Positions 31,507 to 43,337 of a stretch of 64,000 nt of DNA are shown here, piece after piece. Every line of letters starts with the position of its first letter. The first letter of the stretch is position 1. The stretch comes from Pseudoneurospora amorphoporcata (Eukaryota; Ascomycota; Sordariomycetes; Sordariales; Sordariaceae), in the NCBI GenBank assembly GCA_033297205.1, contig MU859099.1, forward strand, positions 124,001-188,000. The letters are read 5' to 3'. Made by a program: the position numbers and the translations under genes. The notes under the pieces were generated by a model. The model saw only the letters and a list, made by a program, of their open reading frames with translations, did not search any database and was not told the DNA's origin.

Positions 31507-34500
31507 ATGTCGCAGAACCAGGACACTCGGGCCAACGCGGCCCAGGCCCAACAACAAGCACGAGGACAACAGCACCACATCGCGATACCCCGACCAGAAG
31601 CACAGCGCACAGAATCGTCTCTCCCCGGCCATTTGCGCCCCTCGGTCACCAACGTGCCCGTCACTCCGGGAATCCACCGCGGCGCCTACGAAGAAGAAGA
31701 GCTCACCGACTTGCCCCCAAGCCCCCAGGGTGCTGGCTACTTTGCCAGGCGCATCGACGAGCACGACATTGCCCAGTCTCCAGGCACCGTCGGCCTCGAC
31801 GAGACGGGAAGCGTTGACAAGCAGCTCGCCGTGGGTGCCGATGCCGGCAAGGACTACATGCGCCGTCTGAGCACGGCCGTGACGGGTGCCGGCCGCCCTG
31901 TGGGCATTGACCGCAAAAACTCCATTTCCGACATCCGGGACAAGTTCCCCAATCTCTCGCTCAGCGGCAACATCATCTCGGCCACCTTTACCATCCCCTA
32001 CCTGCTCAAGTACAACAAGGGCAGCGCCGAAAAGGGCACCACGGGTTCCTGGGTAAGTTATGATCCAAGCTTTTGAAATAAACAGTGGGGCTGATGTCAT
32101 GATGCGCAACCAAAACAGGATCTGAAACCCCGCCGGGGACAGTCGGCGCTTTTTGATTCGTTTTCGTACCTCTCCTCCGATGAAGCCCCATGGAATCACA
32201 CGGTTGTCGCCTGGACCGGCGAGATTGAGGAGGTCAAGTCGGCCCAGCAGGCCGACAAGGCTCCTGCTACCACGGTGGGCGCCACCTCTCTCAACCCCCT
32301 TTCCCGCCCTGTGCCCATCGATGGCAACGTTACCCCTCCGGCCACCCCTACGGCAGACGGCCTCTGGATCCCCAAGGAAGACATGCACTTGCTAGAGCAC
32401 CAGCTGTCGCACGACCACAGGATCAAGACCGTCCCTGTCTGGCTCGCCGACGACATCGAGGGCCACGAAGATGGCATCCGGCTGAAGGACCAGGCTCGTT
32501 GGAGACGCTACGCCGAGCACTCGCTCTACACCCTTTTCCACTACAAGCAGAACGAGCCCGCCGATGGCCGCGCCGAGAGAATCCAGTGGGCCGACTACTA
32601 CCGCATGAACCGCAAGTTCGCCAACAAAATTCTCGAGAACTACAAGCCCGGCGACATTGTCATTGTACATGATTACAACCTGATGCTTTTGCCTAGCATG
32701 CTGCGTCAGCGCGCTCCCCAGATGTATATTGCCTTTTACCTGCACTCGCCCTTCCCCAGCTCCGAGTTCCTGCGCTGCCTTCCCAGGAGAAAGGAAGTCC
32801 TGGAGGGCGTGTTGGGCTCCAACCTGGTCGGATTCCAGAGCTACAGTTACTCGCGCCACTTTGCAAGCTGCTGCACACGCGTCCTTGGCTTCCCCTCCGA
32901 TACCACCGGAGTCGAGGCCTACGGTGTGCGTGTCGAGGTCGGCGTCTTCCCCATTGGTATCGATGCTATCAAGGTCGCTGCCGCTGCGTGGAAGGAGTCC
33001 GCCACGGCCAAATACGAGGCGCTCAAGCAGCTCTACGGTGACAAGAAGCTCATTGTCGGCCGTGATAAGCTGGATAGTGTCCGTGGTGTTGCTCAGAAGC
33101 TCATGGCTTTTGAGCGCTTCCTCGAGCTCTATCCCGAGTGGAGGGAAAAGGTCGTTCTCATCCAGGTCACCTCGCCCACTAACATTGAGGAGGAAAAGGA
33201 GGATTCCGAGAACAAGATCTCCAGCCGTGTTAACGAGCTTGTCATGAAGATCAACGGCATGTATGGCTCGCTTAGCTTCTCTCCCGTCCAGCATTATCCC
33301 CAGTATATCTCGCAGGATGAGTACTTTGCTCTCCTCCGTGCTGCCGACATTGGTCTCATCACGTCGGTCAGAGACGGCATGAACACGACCTCGATGGAGT
33401 ACATCATCTGCCAGCGAGAGAATGCCGGTCCTCTCATTCTCTCCGAGTTCAGCGGTACTGCTGGCTCTCTGAAGGATGCCATTCACATCAACCCCTGGGA
33501 TCTTACCGATGTTGCCAAGCAGATTAACAATGCGCTCATCATGCCAAGGGAGCGCCGCCAGAGTATCCAGAAGAGCTTGCTCGAGCACGTCACCAACAAG
33601 AACGTGCAGTTCTGGACTGCCGGTCTCCTGCGTCGCCTGGTTAGCGTTCTCGCCAACAGGAGAGATGTTGTCGCCACTCCCCTGCTCGACCGCGCCACCA
33701 TGCTCCAAAAGTACCAGGCGGCCAAGAAGCGTCTGTTCATGTTCGACTACGACGGCACCCTCACACCTATTGTCAGGGAACCTAGCGCCGCCGTCCCGTC
33801 AGAGCGCCTTTTGCACAGCATCAAGTCTCTGGCGGCCGATCCCCGGAACGCCGTCTGGGTCATCTCCGGTCGTGACCAGGAGTTCCTTCAGCAGCACCTC
33901 GGCCACATTCCCGAGTTGGGCTTCAGCGCAGAGCATGGTAGCTTCATGCGGCACCCGGGCTCGACGGAGTGGGAGAACCTCGCCGAGAAGTTCGATATGG
34001 GCTGGCAGGCTGAGGTTCTTGAAGTCTTCCAGAAGTACACCGACAAGACACCAGGTTAGTTTTTATCATGATTCTCTACAAAACATCAGCTAACATGACA
34101 ACAAACAGGTTCCTTCATTGAACGCAAGCGTTGCGCCCTCACCTGGCATTACCGTCTCGCCGACCCCGAGCAGGGTCTCCACATGGCTCGCGACTGCCAA
34201 AAGGAGCTCGAGACTACCGTCGGTCGCAAGTGGGACGTCGAGGTTATGGCGGGCAAGGCCAACCTTGAGGTGCGTCCCACGTTCATCAATAAGGGCGAGA
34301 TCGCGAAGCGCCTCGTGACCGAGTACAACGCCGAGCTTAAGGCCCTTGCTGCCGCGCACTCTGGCTCGCCAGAGGAGGTGGCATCCGAGAAACTCGAGTT
34401 CGTGCTCTGCATGGGTGATGATTTCACCGACGAGGACATGTTCCGCAGCCTGAACGTGCTATCCGCCTCTGGCGAGGACGCCGAGGTTAAGCCCGAGAAC

Positions 34501-34710
34501 TGTTTTACCGTTACGGTGGGCGCCAGCACCAAGATTACCCTGGCTAGGTGGCACTTGCTCGAGCCCGAGGATGTGATTGAGTGCGTGGCCCTCCTCGCTG
34601 GTGTTGGTAGTGCTGGCGCTGGCGCGAGCGGCGGCGTGCTCTCTATGGGAGAGGTCAACCTTGCGGCGTTGAGCGCGGTGGAGGACCACATCCCTGAGGG
34701 TCAGAAGTAA
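31507..34710 (+). CDS. tps2: Trehalose-6-phosphate phosphatase (two-domain Tps2)
   Basis: Exons 31507-32052, 32119-34054 and 34109-34710 encode 1,027 residues. Intron 1 (66 bp, GTAAGT...CAG) is phase 0; intron 2 (54 bp, GTTAGT...CAG, GCTAACA branch) splits a Gly codon. After an unstructured N-terminus of about 130 residues comes a GT20/Tps1-like domain (VIVHDYNLMLLPSMLR, YLHSPFPSSEFLRCLP, VGRDKLDSVRGVAQKL, GMNTTSMEYIICQ). The C-terminal HAD phosphatase domain has FDYDGTLTP near residue 724, then ISGRD, GKANLEVRP and GDDFTDEDMF. The reaction is trehalose-6-P to trehalose plus phosphate, the second step of trehalose synthesis, in a cytosolic complex with Tps1. As in yeast Tps2 the synthase-like part is probably structural. 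Trehalose protects against heat, desiccation and osmotic stress. Confidence 0.95.
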
Positions 34711-36628
34711 GGAGTGTGCCAAAGGCAAGCAAAGGACAAGAAAAGAAAAATCATGGAAAAGCCGTGTCTGGGATGGGATTTGGGAGCGATGTTAGATGTT
34801 GTTGTTGTATCGGTCACTAGTGGCTGGCTGGGCTGGGCTGGGACCGTTTTCCTTATGTTCATTCTGTGTTGATATTTCGGCGAGGCCAGGCCTGACTGAT
34901 ATAGGCCGGTAATGTGTGTATCTGGTTCCGCGTTGCATTCTCAATGTTGAGCGATGATGTTGAAGAGCATAGATAAAGATGATGGGTTATAGGTAGACGG
35001 AGGAAGGGAATAAGATTTTGTGTTTATGCCGACGACTTGGTACGTGTGTTTCATATGGAAATTTGCGATGAACCATCTATTCACTGAACGCCGTCCTAAG
35101 TTTAGTGATGATTATGATTTTGTATGCTCAAGTGTGATGTCCCAAGTGGGATCAGGTGATGAAGCTATTCCCGTGTCTTGGCATTTGCTTCGCATTCGAA
35201 ACGCAAAAAACACTCGGGTTTGTTTCATCAGTAATAACTCTTCTTTTCCGCATTTTTCCTCTCTCACCTCACTTCTCTCTTTTCACAATAGAGCGAACTA
35301 TCTTCGGCTCGTTCATTATCTTTGCCTTGATACACACACATGGACAATGGCGCAGTAGAAACTGTCAACGCTTTCGATAAAGACGAGTATGACCGATCAC
35401 TGACGGCCTTCTCGAACCGTCTCTCCCCCTGGACCAGCCCTTCTTCAGACAGACCTAACCTACCTAATCAACATGATGCATCATCCTCACCCTCCTCTGC
35501 GTCCACTCCCAACAACTAACAGCCTCATTTTTTTGTTGTCCTCCCCCACCTCCATACAGCTATCCAGCACACCTCGGACGTCTCGTTCAAGTTGAAGCCA
35601 AAGAAGAAGGGCCATGCTCAAACTCTCTTTTCCCGGATGATCTTGCCTTAATAGGTATCCCCCTTGGGAAGATGTTGTTGTTGAGAAGGTTAAGCCGAGA
35701 GGGGTCCGGTCATCCGGATCGCAATCGCATACCCCAAACAGGGTCTATCAACTGACCAAGAACAGACTATGCCTGTTCTGGATCTCGGGTATCTTGTCGA
35801 TTGCACAGTATCGGACATGGATCGAGCCTTTCGTTGGGTCTTTGTCCAAGTGTCACTCCCTCATTTTGGACACCGAGGTGTGGCAGAAATGCAACATAAA
35901 TCAAGAGTAGGTAAAGATTTGAAAGCCATCTAACAAGTCTTGAAGACATTCATCTTGAGGCAAAAGGGTTTGTAAAGGTTGGCATATTTGCGAGTCCTTA
36001 CTAGAGAGGAAGACAGGGAATGACATGGCTAGCTGGGTGAATGACAACTGAGACAAGGGATTATTCTAGGGTTCCCAAAGCAGCAGATCATGCCGTTACC
36101 AATGGGGCATGCAGGGACAGTTGGGACCCTTTCGATCGTGATTATGCCGCCATGCTCACAGGAGAGACATAATCTATACTTCCTTGTTTTCCCTCCATTG
36201 TTGACATCCAACCTAAACCCCTTACGCCAAGTGGGGCCAAGATGCTAGGTTGCTGTCAGTTCCAATCACCAAACCACCTCGGTCAAGTTCACAGCGAGCT
36301 ATACATATCGCACTAGCATCATTCGGTGACACGACTGCCGAAGCCAAGCACCCAAGGGAACACGACGTTCCCCCGCACATGACTTCCCCGGTTCGTGACC
36401 AGTCGACTTGGTAGGACATGACATCGGGGACCGTACGGTTCTGCTGTTAACTTGAGGCCTTCTCCCCCTCTTCTTGCTGGCTGCTGCATCTTCCCCTCTT
36501 ACAACTCCCACCATCAATCCGTTCGAACATCATCTTCTTCCAAAACTTGCTCGCAACACCAACAACCACTCCAGTCTCGCACGATTACCAAAAAAACAAC
36601 AACCACCCACCATCCACCACCCGCAACA
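34711..36628. other. Gene-free spacer
   Basis: About 1.9 kb between two + strand genes. It begins with the 3' UTR of tps2 (with a short GGCTG run near 34825) and ends with a CA/ACC-rich leader. I see no gene; short ORFs lack motifs. Confidence 0.5.
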
Positions 36629-37773
36629 ATGACCACCACCGCCTCCTCTTCTTCAGTCCCAGCAGTCCCCCTCCCCCCAAAAGGCGTCTGGGTCCCCTCC
36701 CCCACCTTCTTCACCCGCTCCTCCCCCTCCACCTTCTCCCCCACCCAACCAGCAGTCGACTACGCCGCCCAAACCGCCCACACGCTCTTCCTCGCCCGCT
36801 CAGGAATCACCGGCGTCGTCTTGTTGGGATCCACAGGCGAAGCAATGCATCTTTCGCGCACCGAGCGCTCTGAACTCGTCCGCTCAGTCCGCCAGGGTCT
36901 CGACGAAGCCGGCTTTGACAAGAACAAGTTCCCGATCATGGCGGGGGTGTTGACGAATGGCGGGGTGGAAGAGACGGTGCAGTGGTTGGATGATTATAAA
37001 GCGGCGGGGGCGGACTTTGGATTGGTGCTGGTGCCGGGGTATTTTGGACAGGGGGGGACAACAAGTCAGGAGGGCATTGTGGATTGGTTTGGGGAGGTGA
37101 TTAATAAGACGGTGATGGAGAGTATTGTGGTTTATAATTACCCTGGGGTGACGAATGGGGTGGTGTTGGAGCCGGAGGGGTATAGGGCGTTGGCGCTGAG
37201 GAATGAGAGGGTTGTTGGGTGTAAGATGTGAGTATTGTATTTTCCTAGTGTAGTGAGCTCGACTGATGTTGCGGTCATGGCAGGCAGAGAGTTGGGCCAG
37301 AAAAAGAAAAAGACATGCTAACACCCAACGTCGACAGGTCCCACGGCAACATCTCGCACCACCTCCAAGTCTCTCTCGACCCCGAAATCAACCACGAGCG
37401 CTTCCGCGTCTTCTCCGGCTTCGGTCAACAACTGGGTCCCATTGTGCTATTCGGGGCAGCCGGCGTCATCGACGGCATGTCAGCCTACTACCCCAAGACC
37501 GTCGTGCGACTGTTCGAGCTAGCGCAGAAGGACGATCTCAGACCATCCGAGAAGGCGGAGCTGAACAAGTTGCAATACGTCGTAAGCAAGGCGGAGGAGT
37601 TTATCGTCAAGTACGGCTTGAAGGGAATCAAGGAGGCGACGTATAGGGTTGCGGGCTTTGGAGATTTGGAGGCGGCGAGGGTGCCGGTTGTGGGCAGGAT
37701 GGGGGAGAAGGAGTGGGAGGAGGGGAAGAGGAGGTTTTTGGGGGAGATTGACGAGGTTGAGAAGCGGCTTTAG
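36629..37773 (+). CDS. DapA/NAL-family class I aldolase, LGA1/GaaC-like
   Basis: Exons 36629-37227 and 37338-37773 encode 344 residues; the 110-bp intron (GTGAGT...CAG) splits a Met codon, joining VVGCKM to SHGNISHH. Start ATG is in a CAACAATGACC context. Family landmarks are LLGSTGEAMHLS (GxTGE, substrate carboxylate binding), VYNYPGVTN (active-site Tyr) and VVGCKMSHGN, where the Lys is the expected Schiff base. The remaining features (PGYFGQGG, SQEGIVDWF, FSGFGQQLGPIVLFGAAGVIDGM, IKEATYRVAGFGD) are those of fungal 2-keto-3-deoxy-galactonate-type aldolases. Fungi use the aminoadipate route for lysine, so lysine synthesis is unlikely. The best guess is a sugar-acid aldolase giving pyruvate plus an aldehyde. 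Exact substrate uncertain because these genomes hold several paralogs. Cytosolic. Confidence 0.82.
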
Positions 37774-39689
37774 TCTAGTTGTTGGACAGGAAGGCAAAGT
37801 ATTGAAGTAGGAGGAGGTGGTTGGTAGTCGGTAGGTTAAGTGAATATTACGTCTCTCGACACGGCAGCAAAGCAACCATAACGACCATCTACCGAGACCA
37901 AGAATTCCCCTAGGCAATCTACCCTGGGCGCGTAAAGACTGTGAGATGGGAGGATCAACTATCTATTTTAAACCCGGAAAAACAGCCAAGTCATTCGCAT
38001 CGAAACCACAAGCCATTCATTACCCGGTAGTAGGTACTAACCTCGTCCATCACCAGATACTCAAATGGTTAAATGCCCTTCCACCATCCATCACGTCCTG
38101 TTGCACGGCAATCACTTCCATCCTTGGTATCTTATCGAAAACAATCTGCCCGTTATTGCTAAGGTACTAACAGACACTCAGCCTATTGCGCGACTCTCCG
38201 AAGTTTTGTCACCGAGTCGTAAGACAGCGTTACTCGTCAGGTCTTCAAAACCGACCCTCTGACTAGCGGGGGGTCGGTTTTGAAGACCTGACGAGTATAG
38301 TGTTTTTGGCCTGTTTTGCCGGAAAGTGCCTGGTTAGGTTGCAAACGGCCGCCCGTCCGGAGAAATGGCACATGGGAATGAAGTTGCTTGGAGGTGATAT
38401 AAAATAAAGTTGGAGAGTAGTATCGGCAGTAAAAGGTAGCCACCGCCACCGGGTACATGGGTGAATTCTCAATGCTCATGATAATATAGGTGTGTATATG
38501 GGGGTGGAAGTTTCAAGCTTTTTGTCAGGTACCTTATTCAGGGTCAGGATCAACGTGCTGTCCACCTACCTACTCTTATATGGTGTCGTGTGAAATGATG
38601 AGGAATGAAGGAGTGCATGTTATGCGTTTGGTCACCAGGGGTTAAGATCCCTTGTTAGCCCGGTTACTTATTGGTGCATTGAGATGGTGCGGGAGGTGAA
38701 CTTGGCCGGATAAAGCATTGAAACGGCGAGGACGGACATGGGGAAAGGAGCCTAGCCGTCCATGACGGAGAGGCAGACGCTGGTATATCTGTGAATCGAG
38801 GACAAAGCCAACACTCGCCGCTGCTTCAGCTTCTCTCTACTCAATACAGGGACTAGTTCAGTGATCTGGCCGTCAACTTAGTTTCGAATCCTCCAGGTCT
38901 TCTTGACACTTGGATAATAGCCCGATGGACGGGTCAAGATCGAACTTAATCAGGTCTTTCTCTGGCCTCGAGCATCCATTGATGGTGTTTGTTTGAGGGA
39001 CAGGGAGTGAGCTACAGAAGGTCGGTGAAAATGATGTGTGGTGTTAAGGCAGGAGGGAGATGGTGTATCAGGGAAAGACTTTGTTCAGGCTGAGATGGAG
39101 AAGGAATTCAGGTAGCCATGGCTTTGGACGTTTTTCATTCAGCTGCTTACGGTACCTATGGCATTGGGTCTCGATTGTTGCCCAATATTTGTAACATGAA
39201 GTGGCCGGCGCCCATTTGTCTGATGCTATCCAATGTGATATCGCCGTTTGCAGCCACGAGCAAAGAGCGGTAGGCCTCGTGCATATACGATGTCAGCTTG
39301 AAACCAGTAAACAAGTATTAAATAAACTAGGATCCCATTCAAGAGGTTGAGATTCCCTTTCATCGACATTGTCATCCCTTCAGCATCTTCTGCTAGCTGG
39401 CAAGGGTTTTCATCTCCACGCCGTGTTTGCCTGGCCCACGTGTGCAAACGTCCTTCATTCTTTGTATGACTGTCTCTCAACGGATGATTGCCTCCTAAAA
39501 CCCTCAAAGTGTTTGCCGACTGTTTTCTGTTGGCTTGACCCACCAGGAACATATCAAACGCTGGAGGATTGTACATTACTTGTACATCATCACCACACCT
39601 TCTACCTCTCACCGTCCACTCGCCGCACTCAGCGATAACTCTCACCACATCAACTGCCTCATCGAAGAAAAGCATCAAGGAACCGCATC
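37774..39689. other. Gene-free spacer containing a perfect hairpin
   Basis: About 1.9 kb between two + strand genes. Apart from the 27-bp palindrome listed separately I see no gene, RNA or repeat family. The last 300 bases are the presumed leader of the exonuclease gene. Confidence 0.5.
38231..38297. repeat. Perfect 27-bp inverted repeat with 13-base loop
   Basis: The left arm 38231-38257 and right arm 38271-38297 are exact reverse complements over 27 bases (outer end TACTCGTCAGGTCTTC), with a loop at 38258-38270. Such a stem would fold very stably if transcribed or extruded. It lies about 460 bases after the aldolase stop codon. It is not followed by a T tract, so a Pol III terminator or bacterial-type terminator is not indicated. 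It could be a mini inverted-repeat element or a small-RNA precursor. Confidence 0.95.
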
Positions 39690-41522
39690 ATGGCTCCCCG
39701 GCAACACAACTCCCAAATTACTCAGCCCATGGGCAAAGCGGCAATGGGCCGCCAGGTCGCTGAACCCATCGTCGCCTCCGAGGAGTACATGCGGTATCTG
39801 ACCCAGCTGATCCCAACAACAACAGAACTCATCAAGGCCGGCTTCATCATGGCCCCGCTCACGAAGCAGGAGCTTCAGGCAAAGGTCAAATGCAAGAAAT
39901 GCATGAAAAAATGTGAGTGTCGCACTCATCTTCACACGTAAAAGGTTAGGTTAGGTATCGGTGAACCGTTGCTGACTTTTCGTTCACTACCTACCTACCT
40001 AGGCACGGAACCCGATCGCCCACCTAGAACCTCTTCCTCTTACGCCGGCGAGGGCTCCGGTTCCGGTTCCGGCAACTTGACGAACGGAACTACCGCTGGT
40101 GCGCAGCTTGAGGCTGGCTTAAGTGGAAGCCAAACAGGAGCAGGGTACAAGCGTCGAAACAATGAAAGAGCCTCAAGCCATGGCCAATCTCCCACGCACG
40201 ACAACGGATCTGGTGGAAAACAGGCAGAGACCGGCACGAACAAGCAAGAAGGCCAACCCAAGAATAAGATGCATTGCAAGTTTCACCCAGGACGGGTTAA
40301 CAACAAGGTAAATAAGTCCGCCCAAATATCGCCCCCCACCCCCCTCTCTCATCCTCCAGGAAGGGCACCTGACGTATGACAACATTCCCATTGTTATTCC
40401 CATTGACTAACATCTCGCTAGATCTGGACGTGCTGTAACACTCACGTCTCCCACCCGCCCTGCTCCGGCGCCCCGACTCACACACCCACCCCATACGCCC
40501 CGGGCGCTCTCGAAGCCCGCTGGCTTTTCGTTCCCACTCCCCACCAGTCCCCCCCTTCTCATGTGCACTCCCCCAAGTCGTCCAAGTCATCCAAGTCGTC
40601 CAAGTCCAACAAGTCCAACCCCCAGTCCATGTCCCAATCCCAGTCCCAATCCCAGTCCCAATCCCAGTCCCAATCCCAGTCCCAACCCCAACCCCGCCTC
40701 GCGGTATCCATAGACTGCGAAATGGGCACCTCTTCGGACCTCGAAATGGAGCTCATCCGTTTATCTCTCATCGACTATTTCACAGGCGAGATCCTCATCG
40801 ACAGTCTCGTCCGCCCTTGCGTGCCGATGCAGCACATGAACACGCGCTACTCGGGCGTCACGCGGCAGGACCTGGCCGACGCGGTGCGCAGCGGGACGTG
40901 TATCCTTGGTGGACCTCAGGAGGCGCGCAAGCAAGTGTGGCGGTTTGTGGGGCCGGATACAGTTGTGGTGGGACATGGCGTTGAGAACGATTTGGTGTGT
41001 TTGAGGTGGATTCATGGGCGGTGTGTGGATAGCTTGCTTGTTGAGCAGGGGGTGAGGAAAATATTGAGAGAAAGGGAGGAGGAGGAGAGGGAGAGGGAGA
41101 GGGATACCATCAAAACTGGGCAAGAGAAAGAGAAAGAGAAGGAGAATGAGAAGGAGAAGGAGAAGAGGCAGAGAAGACCGGAGGATGGGATGTCGTTGAA
41201 GGCGTTGACGAAGAAGAAACTGGGGAGAGTGATTCAGGATGGTGGGAACAAGGGACATGATAGTGTTGAGGACGCGGTTGCGGCGAGGGATTTAATTCAC
41301 TATCATGTTTTGGGGATGATGGAGAGGGATAAGGAGGAGAGGGAGGCTGGGAAGCAGGCCGAGAAGGAGGCCAAGAAGGAGACCAAGAAGGAGACCAAGA
41401 AGCAGACCAAGAAGGAGGTCAACAAAAAGGCAAAGGCAAAGGCCGAGGTTGCTTCTTCCTCTCAGGCACTCCCAGAGGGTGCCATCGTCGCGGAGATTGG
41501 CACTGTATTTACCGCTTTCTGA
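39690..41522 (+). CDS. REX-type DEDDh 3'-5' RNA exonuclease
   Basis: Exons 39690-39912, 40003-40307 and 40422-41522 encode 542 residues. Intron 1 (90 bp, GTGAGT...TAG) splits a Cys codon; intron 2 (114 bp, GTAAAT...TAG, ACTAACA branch) is phase 0. The N-terminal part has CKKCMKKC and, across exons 2 and 3, MHCKFHPGRVNNKIWTCC, then HPPC, a Cys/His cluster of the type found in fungal REX exonucleases. A Lys-Ser run and a Ser-Gln dipeptide run follow. The exonuclease domain has SIDCEMG (Asp and Glu ligands), VVGHGVENDL, and HDSVEDAVAARDL (His and Asp), completing DEDDh. Between motifs II and III sits a Glu/Arg/Lys-rich insertion of about 40 residues, and the C-terminus has an EAKKETKK-type run. 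Known relatives trim 3' ends of snRNA, snoRNA, 5S rRNA and RNase MRP RNA in the nucleus. Confidence 0.87.
40563..40692 (+). repeat. Coding repeats: Lys-Ser-Ser and Ser-Gln runs
   Basis: AAGTCGTCC-type repeats encode a KSSKSSKSSKS run and then TCCCAATCCCAG-type repeats encode about eight Ser-Gln pairs, immediately before the exonuclease domain. Likely a flexible linker. Confidence 0.85.
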
Positions 41523-41923
41523 TGAATGACTGAATGTGGAAGTCTCCTTGAATCACAGGCAATAAATGGCTCTCTTCGTTCCTGCGTCACCATCAACATC
41601 AAGGATAGTAGGTTGCCTCGAGACAGTTCAGGCCATGGTAGGTCATGGTGTCGTACCTAGATACCTCTAGCTGTTAGTGCAGTCGAGCGGCGGCTGGAGC
41701 AACGCTACCAGGTAAGGTAGGTACCTAGCTTGGTGGATGTTTTTTTTTTTTTTAAAAAAAAAAAAGGAAAAAAAGGGAAATTGCCTATGAGAAGGACTTA
41801 GATGATAAAGATGAGGACCCTATAGTTAGGTACATGTAGTAATATAACAGGAAACCACACATGAAACCCAATGCCCGGTGGAGATGCTGTGGAACCCATG
41901 CTTTTAATTCTATCTACGCTGTC
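41523..41923. other. Convergent 3' spacer with T/A tract
   Basis: About 400 bases between the exonuclease gene (plus) and the zinc-finger gene (minus), so both 3' ends fall here. It includes a run of 14 T followed directly by 12 A (41740-41765) and an A-rich stretch. Confidence 0.6.
41740..41765. repeat. T14-A12 palindromic tract
   Basis: Fourteen T followed directly by twelve A, self-complementary and placed between two convergent genes. It could serve as a bidirectional 3'-end element; this is inference. Confidence 0.8.
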
Positions 41924-43337
41924 CTATGTCCTTCCCTCATGTCTCCGCCCTTGTCTTGGCTGCCCAGACGCGTCGTTGCTCCCTTTTTTATGCATAGTGT
42001 CAATATGCCTCTTCATATTATCCATCCGAGGAGTCTTGTGACCGCAGTACGGGCAAGGAATATCTTTGGTTAATGTCCAGCCCGCAAGAGCCAACTCCAC
42101 AGCACGGTCACGATGCCTGCCGTCAACGTGTCGCTGCACATCCCTTTTGGTCTTGGCTGTATGGGCGCAGTCAAAGATGGGGCATGGGACAGGTGGTGGG
42201 CGGTCGGAAGCTGAAAGACCGGTGGTGCTCCTATGGAGGCGAGGAATGTCAGTTCGTTTTCTTTGCGTGGACAACTGAAGTGCACTGGGTTTGTTGGTGA
42301 TGTTTTGGGTGATGTGAAAGGCGCGCTTACCCAGAGACGGTACTCGGTGTTGGAGACCGATGCTGCGCTGGACTCCTCGATGGAGCACTGAGGTTTGCTG
42401 ATGATGGTCCTGAAACTGCGGTGCCTCTGCTGCTGTTGGCAGACTGGCCGAAAGAGGAGGAGCCGGTCTTGAGAGAACTAGTCATCTGAGAGGGACCGGA
42501 GGGGGTGGCCGTGGGCATGCCGCTCATTCGGACGTCGTCGACCATGCCCATCTGGCCCTCGGACGGCCTGGAGCCATTTGCAAAGTTGCTGTTGCCAACC
42601 CCTAAACAAGTGTTCCATTCATGTTCTGTCGTGATGAATTTGCTGGAATCGATAGGGGGCCAAGGATAGTTGTCTGAAAGGCCGGTAGCAGCAGAGCGGT
42701 CTGCCTTGGGGGGGTTTCCATAGGAAACAAAGGAGGCCAAATTGGCAGGGTTCTGCAACAAGGTTAGATTATCGATTGTTTCAGAAGACATGGTACTTAC
42801 TGATGCCGAGCCATGATGTGCGTCGCCGTATCCCGCACCAGCTGTGGCGGGTGGCCGGCCCGTTGGGAGGGCAGGCGAGGTATTCGAAATTCGAGATTCG
42901 AAATAGACGATATAGCCGCGGACCCTCTGAGGATGGTGGGCTTCGAGTGCGCGAAGAGAGTGGATTCTGCCCGTGTCATCGAAGGCGTTCTCGAGGTCTC
43001 GTGCGAAGCTTGCACTTTGCGAGCGGGCCAGGTCAATGGCCGAGGAGTCGATTGGGTAGCCCTATGTTGTTGTCAGTGGACGGAACGCTTGCAGCTAAAC
43101 GTTGGTTCATCTCAGTCTCACAAAGTCATGCAGGTACGCATCCGACCGGCTGCTTTGGCCCTGGACCTGACTGATTATGCTCCGGGATGGATTTCCAGAT
43201 GAAGCTGATGAGGTTGTAACCCACGACGCTGGTGGAACAGAAGCAGTGCCGGTAGTGTGTTGTTCATCTGTTTGGAAAGGGCTTGAGGCAAACCCATCTG
43301 GATTGAGGCTGTATGGGGAATAGACGTGACCTGACAT
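41924..43337 (-). CDS. C2H2 zinc-finger protein, four exons
   Basis: Exons on the minus strand are 43337-43122, 43061-42801, 42752-42331 and 42284-41924, giving 419 residues. Introns are 60, 48 and 46 bp; donors are GTGAGA, GTAAGT and GTAAGC, acceptors TAG, CAG and CAG. Exon 2 has no internal ATG start of its own but is open and reads smoothly from AYLHDF into GYPIDSSAIDLARSQSASFARDLENAF and on to YGDAHHGSAS, then exon 3 NPANLASFVSYG. Exons 1-3 are Ser/Pro/Gly-rich. Exon 4 carries two fingers: CPIFDCAHTAKTKRDVQRHVDGRH and CPYCGHKTPRMDNMKRHIDTMH, both with the full C2H2 ligand set, then a basic tail. Probably a nuclear DNA-binding regulator; target unknown. Confidence 0.82.

Noticed and set aside
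32392..33708. 438-codon open frame antisense to tps2
   Set aside because: Shadow of a strongly codon-biased gene; no independent motif.
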